Shown here one piece after another: positions 6,971 through 13,026 of a DNA stretch of 21,868 nt (positions are counted from its first letter, which is position 1; each line of letters starts with the position of its first letter). Source of the DNA: a virus. The position numbers and the translations under genes were made by a program. The stretch covers positions 1-21,868 of IMG/VR virus record IMGVR_UViG_3300009152_000021; one strand, given 5' to 3'. The notes under the pieces are model-generated. The model saw only the letters and a program-made list of their open reading frames with translations, ran no database searches and was not told the DNA's origin.

Positions 6971-7116
6971 TATTTACCTCTGTTTTCCAAAGCAATACCA
7001 AATAAAACTAAAAACACACCTGATAATATTACAGCCACAACTGGGTTAAATGTTGCGACACCTGCAACTGTTACTAAAGAACCTATAACTTGTAAAACTG
7101 ATGGTATGTATTTCAT
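6970..7116 (-). CDS. 48-residue membrane protein between terminase and portal
   Basis: This small gene starts at ATG 7116, which overlaps the terminase stop as TAATG, and ends at TAA 6972-6970, overlapping the portal start in the same way. The exact double coupling makes it very likely real. The protein (MKYIPSVLQVIGSLVTVAGV at the N-terminus) is almost wholly hydrophobic, with two helices separated by an FNP turn and ending in LENRGK, so it should be a helical hairpin in the membrane. I recall similar hairpins near the terminase/portal genes of other actinophages, but no function is known to me. It may be a membrane-modifying or packaging accessory protein. Confidence 0.8.
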   Translation of the reverse strand: MKYIPSVLQVIGSLVTVAGVATFNPVVAVILSGVFLVLFGIALENRGK

Positions 7117-8531
7117 TAGTATATTTTACTCCTTGCCACTGGTAAATCTTCAATTTTGGTTACCACCCCATACCGTGCCAGTGTAGCGGCAACAAGTGGT
7201 GTTATGTTTGTTGTGCTTTGGCGATTCCATGCCCAGGAATCACCCAATGGCCGTTTAGTTGAACCCAGGATTGCAGTTTTTAGATTTGGGTCATCTAAAT
7301 GGCTGATAGTTTTTGCTTGTACTGCATCATAGAAAGAACCACATGCCCTAGCGTAATCACGCAAGTGAATAGACATCACGCCAATGTTTTGTTTTTCTAG
7401 TTCAACTATAAGTGATGCGGCAGGTGATCCGGTATCTATAACTACCATGGTGTTGTGTCTTTTACATAGTTCAACTAATCGCGGCAAAACCCATGATGTG
7501 CCTTCTTTACATTCTATTAACTCAATAGGCGTAAAATCTCTTACTAAGCCGGATACTGCTATTGAAGCGCGGTCACGCTCACGCGATATATCAACTCCAA
7601 ATACAACTTGATTGCCAACAGTTATATCTGTTCTAGCCAATGAATCCCATAACTCAGTATTGATGACCTGTACGGCATCCCTAGATGGCCACACATTCAA
7701 CCATTCCTTTGTAAATATCTCAGGGCTATTAGTTGCCGCCGCTTCTTTAACTGCATCTAGCAAAACACCCCTTTCCTCATGCAATGAAGGTATTGCCTGA
7801 TACCACACATCTTGATCTAAATAATCAAAGTCATCTAAGGATGGACACCATTCAAACCATGCAAGCCTATTTTGCGGTTCGGCAATTTCTCTATGACCAA
7901 TCTCCCGGTAATGCTCTAATAACTCAGATTGTCCAGGGCGACCAGCATTAGAAAGAATCCATAGTTGGCCATTGCGTTTAGTTGCCAGGGTTGGTTGTAA
8001 GTTTGCAATAAGTGATAGCGGATGGGTTAATGCTTCATCAATAACCATTAGGTTTAAACTCAAACCGCGTGCGCCTTTGTCATTAGGTGTAACAATTCCA
8101 TAAGTTGAGCCATTACGCATGTATATCTTCTCACTGCCATTAACCCTAGACACCCTAGCAATGCGCTTTGAAAATTTAGGCGATAACTGAAAACTTAATA
8201 AATGTTCTTCCCATTTACCTTTAGCCATATTGCGATCCTGGGCAGTATAGGCAACATGTCTTTTAGGTTGTAGCAATTCATAAGCAATACGCGTTTCAAT
8301 TAATTTTGACTTTCCATTTTGCCTGCCTACCTGGGCGCACACAGTACGGTATTTATATGATCCGGCTTTGTCTATTTCTAAACCTACATCTGCAACCTTG
8401 CGTTGCCAATCAAAAAGTTCAAAACCTAACAAGCGTGCTACCTGGGCTAATTTGTCGCCTTCTGTTTCATGCGTTTCATCTCTTAGTGATGCCCATCTAG
8501 GCGTACATAAGGTTTTATTCAAACAGATCAT
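7116..8531 (-). CDS. terL: Terminase large subunit
   Basis: This protein of about 471 residues is the packaging motor, with an N-terminal ATPase and a C-terminal nuclease. The Walker A variant is GRQNGKS (residues 69-75) and the Walker B is LMVIDEA (161-167). LFDWQR near residue 40 is the adenine-binding region, and SNAG (194-197) is the likely coupling motif. In the nuclease domain, FGVD at 311-314 and VVIDTG at 363-368 supply acidic residues. The frame is open upstream, but that part overlaps the small terminase gene, and TPRW near the N-terminus fits typical terminase starts. ATG 8531 or 8537 are both possible. The last codon is coupled to the 48-residue membrane gene. Confidence 0.93.
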   Translation of the reverse strand: MICLNKTLCTPRWASLRDETHETEGDKLAQVARLLGFELFDWQRKVADVGLEIDKAGSYKYRTVCAQVGRQNGKSKLIETRIAYELLQPKRHVAYTAQDRNMAKGKWEEHLLSFQLSPKFSKRIARVSRVNGSEKIYMRNGSTYGIVTPNDKGARGLSLNLMVIDEALTHPLSLIANLQPTLATKRNGQLWILSNAGRPGQSELLEHYREIGHREIAEPQNRLAWFEWCPSLDDFDYLDQDVWYQAIPSLHEERGVLLDAVKEAAATNSPEIFTKEWLNVWPSRDAVQVINTELWDSLARTDITVGNQVVFGVDISRERDRASIAVSGLVRDFTPIELIECKEGTSWVLPRLVELCKRHNTMVVIDTGSPAASLIVELEKQNIGVMSIHLRDYARACGSFYDAVQAKTISHLDDPNLKTAILGSTKRPLGDSWAWNRQSTTNITPLVAATLARYGVVTKIEDLPVARSKIY

Positions 8532-8787
8532 CCTCATCAGGTAATGCACATGAATCCCATATTTCGCGCAACTCTTTAGATATGGATGGGATTGTGTGAC
8601 CACCTTTACCGGATTCTTCAATACGATCCCAGGCGCGTGCAAGGCCTAACAGCATCTCACGCTTAACCGTATCAATATCTGTACGGCCAGTAATTGCTTT
8701 AACCATAGCGGTTGTGTGCCTGCCTAACTTTTTCTTAGGCTTACCACTTGCGACTATTTTTAATTGCCTTGCGTTTTGCGTTTCCAT
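8515..8787 (-). CDS. terS: Terminase small subunit
   Basis: This 90-residue protein lies directly upstream of the large terminase and overlaps it by 17 bases. I chose ATG 8787 because AAGGGG sits eight bases upstream; the frame is open further but without an SD. The N-terminus is basic (KIVASGKPKKKLGRH), followed by helices (TDIDTVKREMLLGLARAWDR) and an acidic C-terminus PDEDDLFE. Small terminases usually have an N-terminal DNA-binding helical region, an oligomerising core and a C-terminus that touches the large subunit, and this fits. The sequence is short and diverged, so the call depends partly on position. Confidence 0.75.
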   Translation of the reverse strand: METQNARQLKIVASGKPKKKLGRHTTAMVKAITGRTDIDTVKREMLLGLARAWDRIEESGKGGHTIPSISKELREIWDSCALPDEDDLFE

Positions 8788-9001
8788 ATTTTGCACCCCT
8801 TGAATAGTTGCAACTAGCACATGCCGGCCTTAGACTACCAACCCACAGTTCAGGTGATGGGAAGGAATCAATAGGTGGCTCATGGTCAAGCGTAGTAGCA
8901 ATAGTCTTTTTACAATAAAAACAAAGCGGCTTTTGAGCCAAAACAATTTCTCTAATTTTCTTGTAATTCGCATTGTATTTTCTACTATTTATAGTTTTCA
9001 T
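8741..9001 (-). CDS. HNH endonuclease, terminase-associated
   Basis: This 86-residue protein has the HNH layout with two zinc pairs: CxxC at residues 27-30 (LCFYC), the DH of the first active-site strand at 39-40 (LDHEPP), and CxxCN at 61-65 (CASCN). ATG 9001 is the first codon, with only a weak SD. Small HNH proteins encoded next to the terminase genes in HK97-type phages are known to work with the terminase in cutting cos DNA during packaging. The gene lies immediately upstream of the small terminase and overlaps it by 47 bases, and next to a GC-rich block that could be its target. I think it belongs to the packaging machine and is not a homing endonuclease. Confidence 0.85.
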   Translation of the reverse strand: MKTINSRKYNANYKKIREIVLAQKPLCFYCKKTIATTLDHEPPIDSFPSPELWVGSLRPACASCNYSRGAKYGNAKRKAIKNSRKW

Positions 9002-9030
9002 AAAAACTTTAGTTTTTTTCTAAACTTTTT
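9002..9030. repeat. Imperfect inverted repeat before the HNH gene
   Basis: Arms AAAAACTTTAG (9002-9012) and CTAAACTTTTT (9020-9030) pair in 10 of 11 positions around a seven-T spacer. The element lies directly upstream of the HNH start codon and beside the GC-rich block. It could be a protein-binding site at the packaging region or an operator for the packaging and head genes. Confidence 0.45.
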
Positions 9031-9068
9031 CGCACGCGCCGGGGAGAGAGAAATCGCGAACGGCGGCG
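9031..9068. other. GC-rich block, candidate packaging (cos/pac) site
   Basis: In an otherwise AT-rich genome this stretch is almost all G and C, with CGCACGCGCCGGGGAGAGAG followed shortly by ATCGCGAACGGCGGCG. It is in the non-coding gap 9002-9110 next to HNH and the small terminase. In cos phages the cleavage site often lies close to those genes. No overhang can be read from assembled sequence. The block may instead belong to a promoter region; I see no clear -35/-10 here. Confidence 0.4.
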
Positions 9069-9110
9069 TATTACAAGCACGCTAAAAATAGGAAAAAACA
9101 CGCTCATTGT

Positions 9111-9371
9111 TTAATCTATCTTGCTAACTAAAATGTAAAGGTCTTTAGTCCCTGTGGCTGTTACTGCCCACAAATCTTCACCTTCTTGTAATTCAAACTG
9201 AACCTTATCATCTGAATCCAATAAGTAACCAGCATCGGATGTCACGCCACTGTTACCAATATAAACACCGCCTTGATGAGCATGAATCATTACAAACCTA
9301 CTTACATTATCCACATTGATAACTTTTGATGCAGTTGTAGTTATATCAGGATGTGATGTTGTTATCGCCAT
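9111..9371 (-). CDS. Small virion-type protein (unknown family)
   Basis: This 86-residue protein starts at ATG 9371, which overlaps the glycosyltransferase C-terminus. GAGG lies nine bases upstream. The sequence is strand-rich with features such as SRFVMIHAHQGGVYIGNSGV, SDDKVQFELQEGEDLWAV and GTKDLYILVS. This is the look of a small jelly-roll or beta-sandwich domain found in minor virion proteins of many environmental phages, where the phrase 'G.vyiG...Vt...G..L...e...' recurs. It precedes the packaging genes. I infer a decoration or minor structural role; it carries no catalytic motif. Confidence 0.55.
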   Translation of the reverse strand: MAITTSHPDITTTASKVINVDNVSRFVMIHAHQGGVYIGNSGVTSDAGYLLDSDDKVQFELQEGEDLWAVTATGTKDLYILVSKID

Positions 9372-10095
9372 TGATTTGATCCTCACTCTGTAATCTCTTA
9401 CGCCTAAAGCGTTCAAAGTCTTTGTGCTGTTTAGCACCTATCCACATCTTGCGTTGGTGTTCCATTTGTACACCTGTGTGTGCATATAGTTTATACCCGA
9501 AACTCTTAGCCCTAATGCAGAATAGTAAGTCCTCACCTACCCATTCTTTATGCAGTGGCATATCCTGATAGAAGCCCCACTTATCACCTTGATGTACCTG
9601 GTCAGCCTCTTTAACAAACCTTTCAAACACTGATCTATGAATCAAGATAGCACCTGTACCACACGCATCTATTTCAATGATTGAATCTTCTTCATAGTCA
9701 TGGATAGCATACAAACCATTATCAGTACCCATCTTAAATATGCAAGGCACTGGTTCAAGGTATAACTCACCAACTTCCCAACCACCATGCACAACACCTG
9801 ACACAATAGGGCGTTTATCTTTGTCTGCCGCAATAACTAACTTCTTAAAATGATCTACTGTGAATCTTTGATCTGTATCTATCTGCAATAGCCAATCATC
9901 TGTGGTTTTTTCTAAGAAGGTTGCAACTATCTGATTGCGTAATCTACTGATAACACCTGATCCTTGTAATGATATAAACTGACCCAATTGTTTTTGTGAT
10001 CTTGCCACATCTAAAATGCTTGTCATAAAGTCTGTAACTACATAACCAGGTGATGTAACCCCGATTGTAATTTTCTCTGTATCTTTCAATGCCAC
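9346..10095 (-). CDS. Glycosyltransferase, GT-A like
   Basis: This protein of about 249 residues has GT-A features: a first strand KITIGVTSPG, then SRLRNQIVATFLEK, the acidic DTDQ motif (LLQIDTDQRF) that would bind metal and the sugar nucleotide, a region ACGTGAILIHRSVF and a later DLLFC followed by a His-rich end. This pattern is common in phage-encoded family-2 type glycosyltransferases of environmental phages. The start is GTG 10095 or TTG 10089; AAGGGG fits the TTG better. It overlaps the transglycosylase gene by 10 bases (four if TTG is used). The acceptor is unknown: virion proteins, DNA or host surface glycan are all possible. Confidence 0.78.
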   Translation of the reverse strand: MALKDTEKITIGVTSPGYVVTDFMTSILDVARSQKQLGQFISLQGSGVISRLRNQIVATFLEKTTDDWLLQIDTDQRFTVDHFKKLVIAADKDKRPIVSGVVHGGWEVGELYLEPVPCIFKMGTDNGLYAIHDYEEDSIIEIDACGTGAILIHRSVFERFVKEADQVHQGDKWGFYQDMPLHKEWVGEDLLFCIRAKSFGYKLYAHTGVQMEHQRKMWIGAKQHKDFERFRRKRLQSEDQINGDNNITS

Positions 10096-10541
10096 CCCTT
10101 CTTTAAAAAGTGATCCCAGGCCTTACATGCATTAGGTACTTGATTGACTTCATCAATCCAGCCATAACGGTTGCCAATATAACGCACTCCCCATTGAATC
10201 TGTTGTATCCCGGATGCTTTTTTCAAGTATGTTGATCTACCCTGGGGAATACCTACATGTGAACCATTGACCGCTTTTGGATCCCATTTACTATTTTCTT
10301 TTGAGTATAGGTCTATAAGGCAATAGGTTTGATCAAGATTATTTAAGGTCATTAAAATATATTGCTTATAGTGTGTAGGTTTGTAATTTGAATCAGATAC
10401 ACCTATATCAAAGGATAATGTTACAAATAAACATAGAGTTATCCCGAATCGCCAGCACCTCGCGAACTCACCCTTGCAGGGTTCGCGTTTTTGCCTTTGG
10501 GGCAAATGCTTACTAGAGCCTACCACAGGTCTAAAAATCAT
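10086..10541 (-). CDS. Lytic transglycosylase / Rpf-like cell wall hydrolase
   Basis: This 151-residue protein carries an SLT/resuscitation-factor-like domain at its C-terminus. The likely catalytic Glu is in LYSKENSKWDPKAV, followed by HVGIPQGRS, IQWGVRYIGNRYG and the C-terminal ACKAWDHF with GWH. I recognise this series from actinobacterial transglycosylase-like proteins that cut peptidoglycan between sugars. Residues 33-48 are hydrophobic and could be a signal or anchor. The ATG at 10541 follows AGGAG with 10-base spacing. The first 32 residues are strongly basic and Cys-containing and are encoded by two hairpins of GC-rich DNA, so the true start may be further downstream. The gene has its own promoter region. 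Confidence 0.78.
   Translation of the reverse strand: MIFRPVVGSSKHLPQRQKREPCKGEFARCWRFGITLCLFVTLSFDIGVSDSNYKPTHYKQYILMTLNNLDQTYCLIDLYSKENSKWDPKAVNGSHVGIPQGRSTYLKKASGIQQIQWGVRYIGNRYGWIDEVNQVPNACKAWDHFLKKGWH
10461..10487. other. GC-rich hairpin inside the transglycosylase 5' coding region
   Basis: CGCGAAC and GTTCGCG pair over seven bases, with ACCC/GGG pairs possible inside the loop. On the plus strand it is followed by TTTTT, which would make a terminator if anything were transcribed in that direction. On the minus strand it lies within codons 19-27 of the lysozyme gene. Together with the neighbouring hairpin at 10490-10506 it looks like structured RNA rather than ordinary coding sequence. 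Confidence 0.55.
10490..10506. other. Second hairpin TTTGCC/GGCAAA
   Basis: Six base pairs around a five-base loop, only two bases away from the larger hairpin. In the minus-strand mRNA it comes first, followed by the 7-bp hairpin. Two adjacent stems this close to a start codon suggest translational control. Confidence 0.45.
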
Positions 10542-10562
10542 ATTAGCGTAACTCCTAACATA

Positions 10563-10579
10563 ATCTCACTATATGAGAT
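10563..10579. promoter_or_regulatory. Palindrome over the -10 region of the transglycosylase promoter
   Basis: ATCTCA (10563-10568) and TGAGAT (10574-10579) flank CTATA. The minus strand reads TATAGT at 10573-10568, five of six matches to the -10 consensus. No good -35 hexamer is found 16-18 bases upstream, so the promoter would be weak or activator-dependent. The palindrome touches the GlxR-like box by one base. Confidence 0.4.
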
Positions 10580-10594
10580 GTGATCTACACCACA
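10579..10594. promoter_or_regulatory. GlxR/CRP-like operator, site 2
   Basis: TGTGATCTACACCACA matches the GlxR consensus TGTGANNTANNTCACA at 11 of 12 fixed positions. It lies directly after the stop codon of the 33-residue gene and about 40 bases upstream of the transglycosylase start. Thirteen of the first 14 bases match site 1 at 13579-13594. With the suggested -10 the site would be centred near -25, a position expected to repress. Confidence 0.55.
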
Positions 10595-10696
10595 CTAATT
10601 AAGTTTCTTCTGAGTTCTTGTAATTAGATAACACACATAACAAGATTGACCAGGCATGACCCAGTTACCGCATTTACATCTGATTGGTTCGCTCAT
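10595..10696 (-). CDS. 33-residue zinc-knuckle peptide
   Basis: This ORF starts at ATG 10696 inside the nuclease gene's last codons and ends at TAG 10597-10595. AGAGAG lies five to ten bases upstream. The sequence has CKC near residue 7-9 and CYVC near 20-23 (CKCGNWVMPGQSCYVC), so four cysteines in a spacing able to hold one zinc ion. The rest is basic (RTQKKLN). Tiny zinc-knuckle proteins like this occur in actinophage early regions. It could bind nucleic acid. The ORF is short, so some doubt remains. Confidence 0.6.
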   Translation of the reverse strand: MSEPIRCKCGNWVMPGQSCYVCYLITRTQKKLN

Positions 10697-11177
10697 TGGC
10701 TCTCTCTAACAGTACATCAACCATTTCTATAAATGGTCGGCAGTGGCGCTTCTTAACTAAATAGAAGCGTTCTTCAATTTTCCTATATCCATCATAATAT
10801 TTCTCAATAGTCCAATCATACTTTGTAGATGTAGGTATAACAAAGATTCCCTGTGTAATTTGGCTAATCATTACATAGGCAAATGGCTTGATTATTTTGC
10901 TATCAAAGCCACTTACCGTATCAATAATCACCGGGTTAAATGGGAAATCATCAGCATTAGTAAATGATCGGCTACTACTTTTAACTTCTAAAACTAGATC
11001 ACCAACTATTACATCTTTCTCATTTAGAGTTTTATCTCTAATTTCATCATGGGTAGTCGCAATGGAGAAGTCAGGCACATCTACCTGTGGCACACCAAAG
11101 TGTTGCAATAGATCGGCAACATAAAGGTTGTAGCCATGGCCTTCACGCATGGCTTTGTGATAGTTAAATTTGGTCAT
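10674..11177 (-). CDS. PD-(D/E)xK nuclease
   Basis: This 167-residue protein shows the PD-(D/E)xK core: an acidic residue at D55 or D60 (EKDVIVGDLVL) followed by E64-V-K66 in LEVKSSS. An N-terminal helix (MREGHGYNLYVADLLQHFG) and a C-terminal strand-helix region (KPFAYVMISQ, then IFVIPTS) fit the fold. It could be a Holliday-junction resolvase or a Cas4/RecB-type exonuclease working with the recombinase-like gene upstream. It starts at ATG 11177, overlapping the zinc-ribbon gene by 14 bases. The specific type is not clear from sequence. Confidence 0.68.
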   Translation of the reverse strand: MTKFNYHKAMREGHGYNLYVADLLQHFGVPQVDVPDFSIATTHDEIRDKTLNEKDVIVGDLVLEVKSSSRSFTNADDFPFNPVIIDTVSGFDSKIIKPFAYVMISQITQGIFVIPTSTKYDWTIEKYYDGYRKIEERFYLVKKRHCRPFIEMVDVLLERANERTNQM

Positions 11178-11361
11178 TTTTGTAATCTATGTGATTGATA
11201 CATCCACAACCTGCACACTTGCGTACCCCATTAATATTTAGCATCCTTGGATCATTGCAAACTTCACAACATTCACTTAGCGGCACAATATCCAACTCAA
11301 CACCGTTTTCTGTGAATGTAGCCTTGATCCCATTGGCATCAATCATTTCCATGTCACCCAT
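11164..11361 (-). CDS. Small zinc-ribbon protein
   Basis: This protein of 65 residues starts at ATG 11361, seven bases behind GGAG, and overlaps the previous gene by eight bases. ATG 11352 is an alternative. It has four paired cysteines: CEVC (with the extra Cys just before) in the middle and CAGCGC in the C-terminal part, about 20 residues apart, a zinc-ribbon layout. The N-terminal half is acidic and strand-like. It lies between the Erf-like gene and the nuclease, so a role in DNA metabolism or transcription is likely. I cannot be more specific. Confidence 0.65.
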   Translation of the reverse strand: MGDMEMIDANGIKATFTENGVELDIVPLSECCEVCNDPRMLNINGVRKCAGCGCINHIDYKNDQI

Positions 11362-12082
11362 TGTTTGACTCCGGGTAGTACCACTTGCCATCTTTTGACA
11401 TGATTGCCCATCTAGCCGCACAACCTTTAGGGCATGTGTAACCGTAATAAGGCGTACCGCGACCTTTGGCTATCCCGGTTTTCAAAACCATTTCGCCATG
11501 TTCACAATATTGAACAGCCGGTGTACTGGTTGCAACTGCATCAACTACCTGATCTAAACTCATTGGTACTGGTTCGGCTTGTTGCGGTTTATCTTCAATA
11601 AAAGAATCTCGCAAAACCCTTTCCATTAACGCTGACTTTGATCCAGGTCTGCCATACATAGCCTGTGGCTCAGGTTCAACTGGCCTAGACAATAACTCAG
11701 CATCCAAAGATTGTGTTGGTGTTATAGCCCAGGGTTGCCGGGCTTTAGCCGCCATCACTTCTTGTTTAGATGCAACGCGCTTTGTAGCAGATTTCATAGC
11801 CGCAACTATGGCTCTACCCCAGGCAGAAGTTTCACAGATCATTAATTCTGATCCTGCGGTCATGCCTTTACCTGGTATTTGTTCCCAGGCAACTGCAACA
11901 CCTGGCCTTACATCATGGGGATCACGGTAACAAGCGGCGGTATAAACCACATAGGTTTTACCTTCAACCTGCACAATGTCATAAGGCTTATTAGGGTTAT
12001 ATGGTTGCAACGATGCTTCGGGATAGGCTTCTTTTAGTTGCGCAATGCGCTCAGCCACATCAACATAATCATTCATGTTCAT
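11354..12082 (-). CDS. Erf/Rad52-like single-strand annealing protein (tentative)
   Basis: This 242-residue protein begins at ATG 12082 (overlapping the previous stop as TAATG, SD AGGGA). Its N-terminal 110 residues have VAERIAQLKEAYPEASL, then strands EGKTYVVYTAACY and VAVAWEQIPG, and the motif CETSAWGRAI at 83-92, close to the 'ETSAIGRAL' motif of Erf/Sak-type annealing proteins and their phage relatives. The middle is Pro/Gln/Glu-rich and flexible. The C-terminus has a zinc-ribbon-like pattern (CEHGEM, then CPKGC) ending in Trp/Tyr-rich strands. It likely binds single-stranded DNA during recombination or replication. A nuclease is encoded two genes later. Confidence 0.6.
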   Translation of the reverse strand: MNMNDYVDVAERIAQLKEAYPEASLQPYNPNKPYDIVQVEGKTYVVYTAACYRDPHDVRPGVAVAWEQIPGKGMTAGSELMICETSAWGRAIVAAMKSATKRVASKQEVMAAKARQPWAITPTQSLDAELLSRPVEPEPQAMYGRPGSKSALMERVLRDSFIEDKPQQAEPVPMSLDQVVDAVATSTPAVQYCEHGEMVLKTGIAKGRGTPYYGYTCPKGCAARWAIMSKDGKWYYPESNNG

Positions 12083-12360
12083 TATTTGTTTTCCCTATCC
12101 CAAAGATTTACAACCTTTTCCATTAAGTATTCATTGTCGGCTTCAAGCATCTTCTGCCGCATTGATGGATGTGTTCTAACTGTGAACTTCTCCACCTTTA
12201 CATTTGTTTGTTTTGTATCAACAGTTCCGCGCTTGTATCCGGCTTTAAATCCTTTGTTGTAGCCACTTTCAACCGCAACAATCCAGGTAACACCAATTAA
12301 CAGTGCCACCAAAGTAAATAGGGTGATTGTTACCAACCAACCGTATATTTCAGAGTTCAT
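12082..12360 (-). CDS. Single-pass membrane protein, early region
   Basis: This 92-residue protein starts at ATG 12360, overlapping the previous gene by 11 bases. Residues 7-29 (GWLVTITLFTLVALLIGVTW) form one transmembrane helix. The segment after it has GYNKGFKAGYKRGTVDT, a Gly-rich pattern seen next to membrane helices of small phage proteins. The C-terminal half is charged and helical, probably facing the cytoplasm. It lies in the DNA-metabolism cluster, not with the lysis genes, so a holin role is less likely than anchoring or host interaction. No family recognised. Confidence 0.7.
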   Translation of the reverse strand: MNSEIYGWLVTITLFTLVALLIGVTWIVAVESGYNKGFKAGYKRGTVDTKQTNVKVEKFTVRTHPSMRQKMLEADNEYLMEKVVNLWDRENK

Positions 12361-12547
12361 ATTTCACCGCTTCCTTGAACTTGTCTAACCAATAGGCTTC
12401 AACCATTTTGGCTGATAGCCTTCCTCTAACCTGCTTAGCGCCTATTGCTTTTTTGGCGTGTTTGCGGATTAAAGAAGCCTTTACAAAATGCTTACCTTTT
12501 GCATCAACATAAGCACCTGATTGTTTGTCATATTTGACTAATTCCAA
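12350..12547 (-). CDS. Small basic protein, TTG start
   Basis: This 65-residue protein starts at TTG 12547; AAGG seven bases upstream supports that start, and there is no in-frame ATG near. The sequence is rich in Lys and Arg (SLIRKHAKKAIGAKQVRGRL) with a C-terminal aromatic helix (EAYWLDKFKEAVKYEL). It overlaps the prim-pol gene and the membrane-protein gene. The high charge suggests nucleic acid binding. I do not recognise the family. Confidence 0.65.
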   Translation of the reverse strand: MELVKYDKQSGAYVDAKGKHFVKASLIRKHAKKAIGAKQVRGRLSAKMVEAYWLDKFKEAVKYEL

Positions 12548-13026
12548 CTCATTACCTTTTCTAATTCAGCCGGTAATTCAACCGGATCAACATCATTTAT
12601 CACCTGATAAACAGTGCCGTTTGGATGTATAGATGGTGGCAACACAACATAACCTTTGTGTTTAATATCTATACCTGGTATTACCTTGCCTTTAAATTGC
12701 TTTGTTTTATCGGCAAGATAATAGAAGTGATAGCCGTTATCTGTTTTAACTGTATGCGTATTAGATGTGACACATATCCGGCGGTAAGATTCCCATAAAA
12801 TCCTGGATGCAATATTGCGTATATCAAAATCTAAAACTACAAGATTTGATTGCACAATGGCTAGGCCAATATTTAATTCAGGATCATCTTTAAACCAATT
12901 TTTAACTACTAATTTATTACTACTGGCATCAAGATAACCATGTCGCAAGAACTTACATGGCTCTTTAGATTGTGGCTTTAAAGGTAGAACCCACCAACCT
13001 TTTTCTAAGTATGCAACGGCGTTCAT
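12538..13026 (-). CDS. Stand-alone prim-pol (AEP) domain protein
   Basis: This 162-residue protein is a bifunctional primase/polymerase N-terminal domain. Its start AVAYLEKGWWVLPLKPQSKE is typical of this family. Metal-binding residues are in LDFD (D66 and D68) and a nucleotide-binding His follows in GYHFYY (H100). The third acidic region is GIDIKH (about D120), followed by VVLPPSIHPNG, again typical. It starts at ATG 13026 (ATGA overlap with the previous stop); ATG 13038 is less likely. In most phages and plasmids this domain is fused to a helicase, but here the gene ends after the catalytic domain. It probably primes or copies the phage DNA. Confidence 0.88.
   Translation of the reverse strand: MNAVAYLEKGWWVLPLKPQSKEPCKFLRHGYLDASSNKLVVKNWFKDDPELNIGLAIVQSNLVVLDFDIRNIASRILWESYRRICVTSNTHTVKTDNGYHFYYLADKTKQFKGKVIPGIDIKHKGYVVLPPSIHPNGTVYQVINDVDPVELPAELEKVMSWN

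Noticed and set aside
8741-9001. Homing endonuclease or intron-borne HNH
   Set aside because: There is no interrupted gene or intron around it. It lies at the terminase genes where packaging-associated HNH proteins are normal.
9111-9437. Longer start at 9437 for the small virion-type gene
   Set aside because: The extra residues overlap the glycosyltransferase and have no SD; ATG 9371 has GAGG at a suitable distance.
10461-10492. Intrinsic terminator on the plus strand (GC hairpin plus TTTTT)
   Set aside because: No plus-strand gene exists to terminate, and on the minus strand there is no U-run after the hairpin.
10441-10506. c-di-AMP (ydaO) riboswitch
   Set aside because: The phrases that look like it are on the plus strand, while the wall-hydrolase gene is on the minus strand. 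The complete set of conserved elements is not present in either direction. Kept only as a finding for a proper covariance search.
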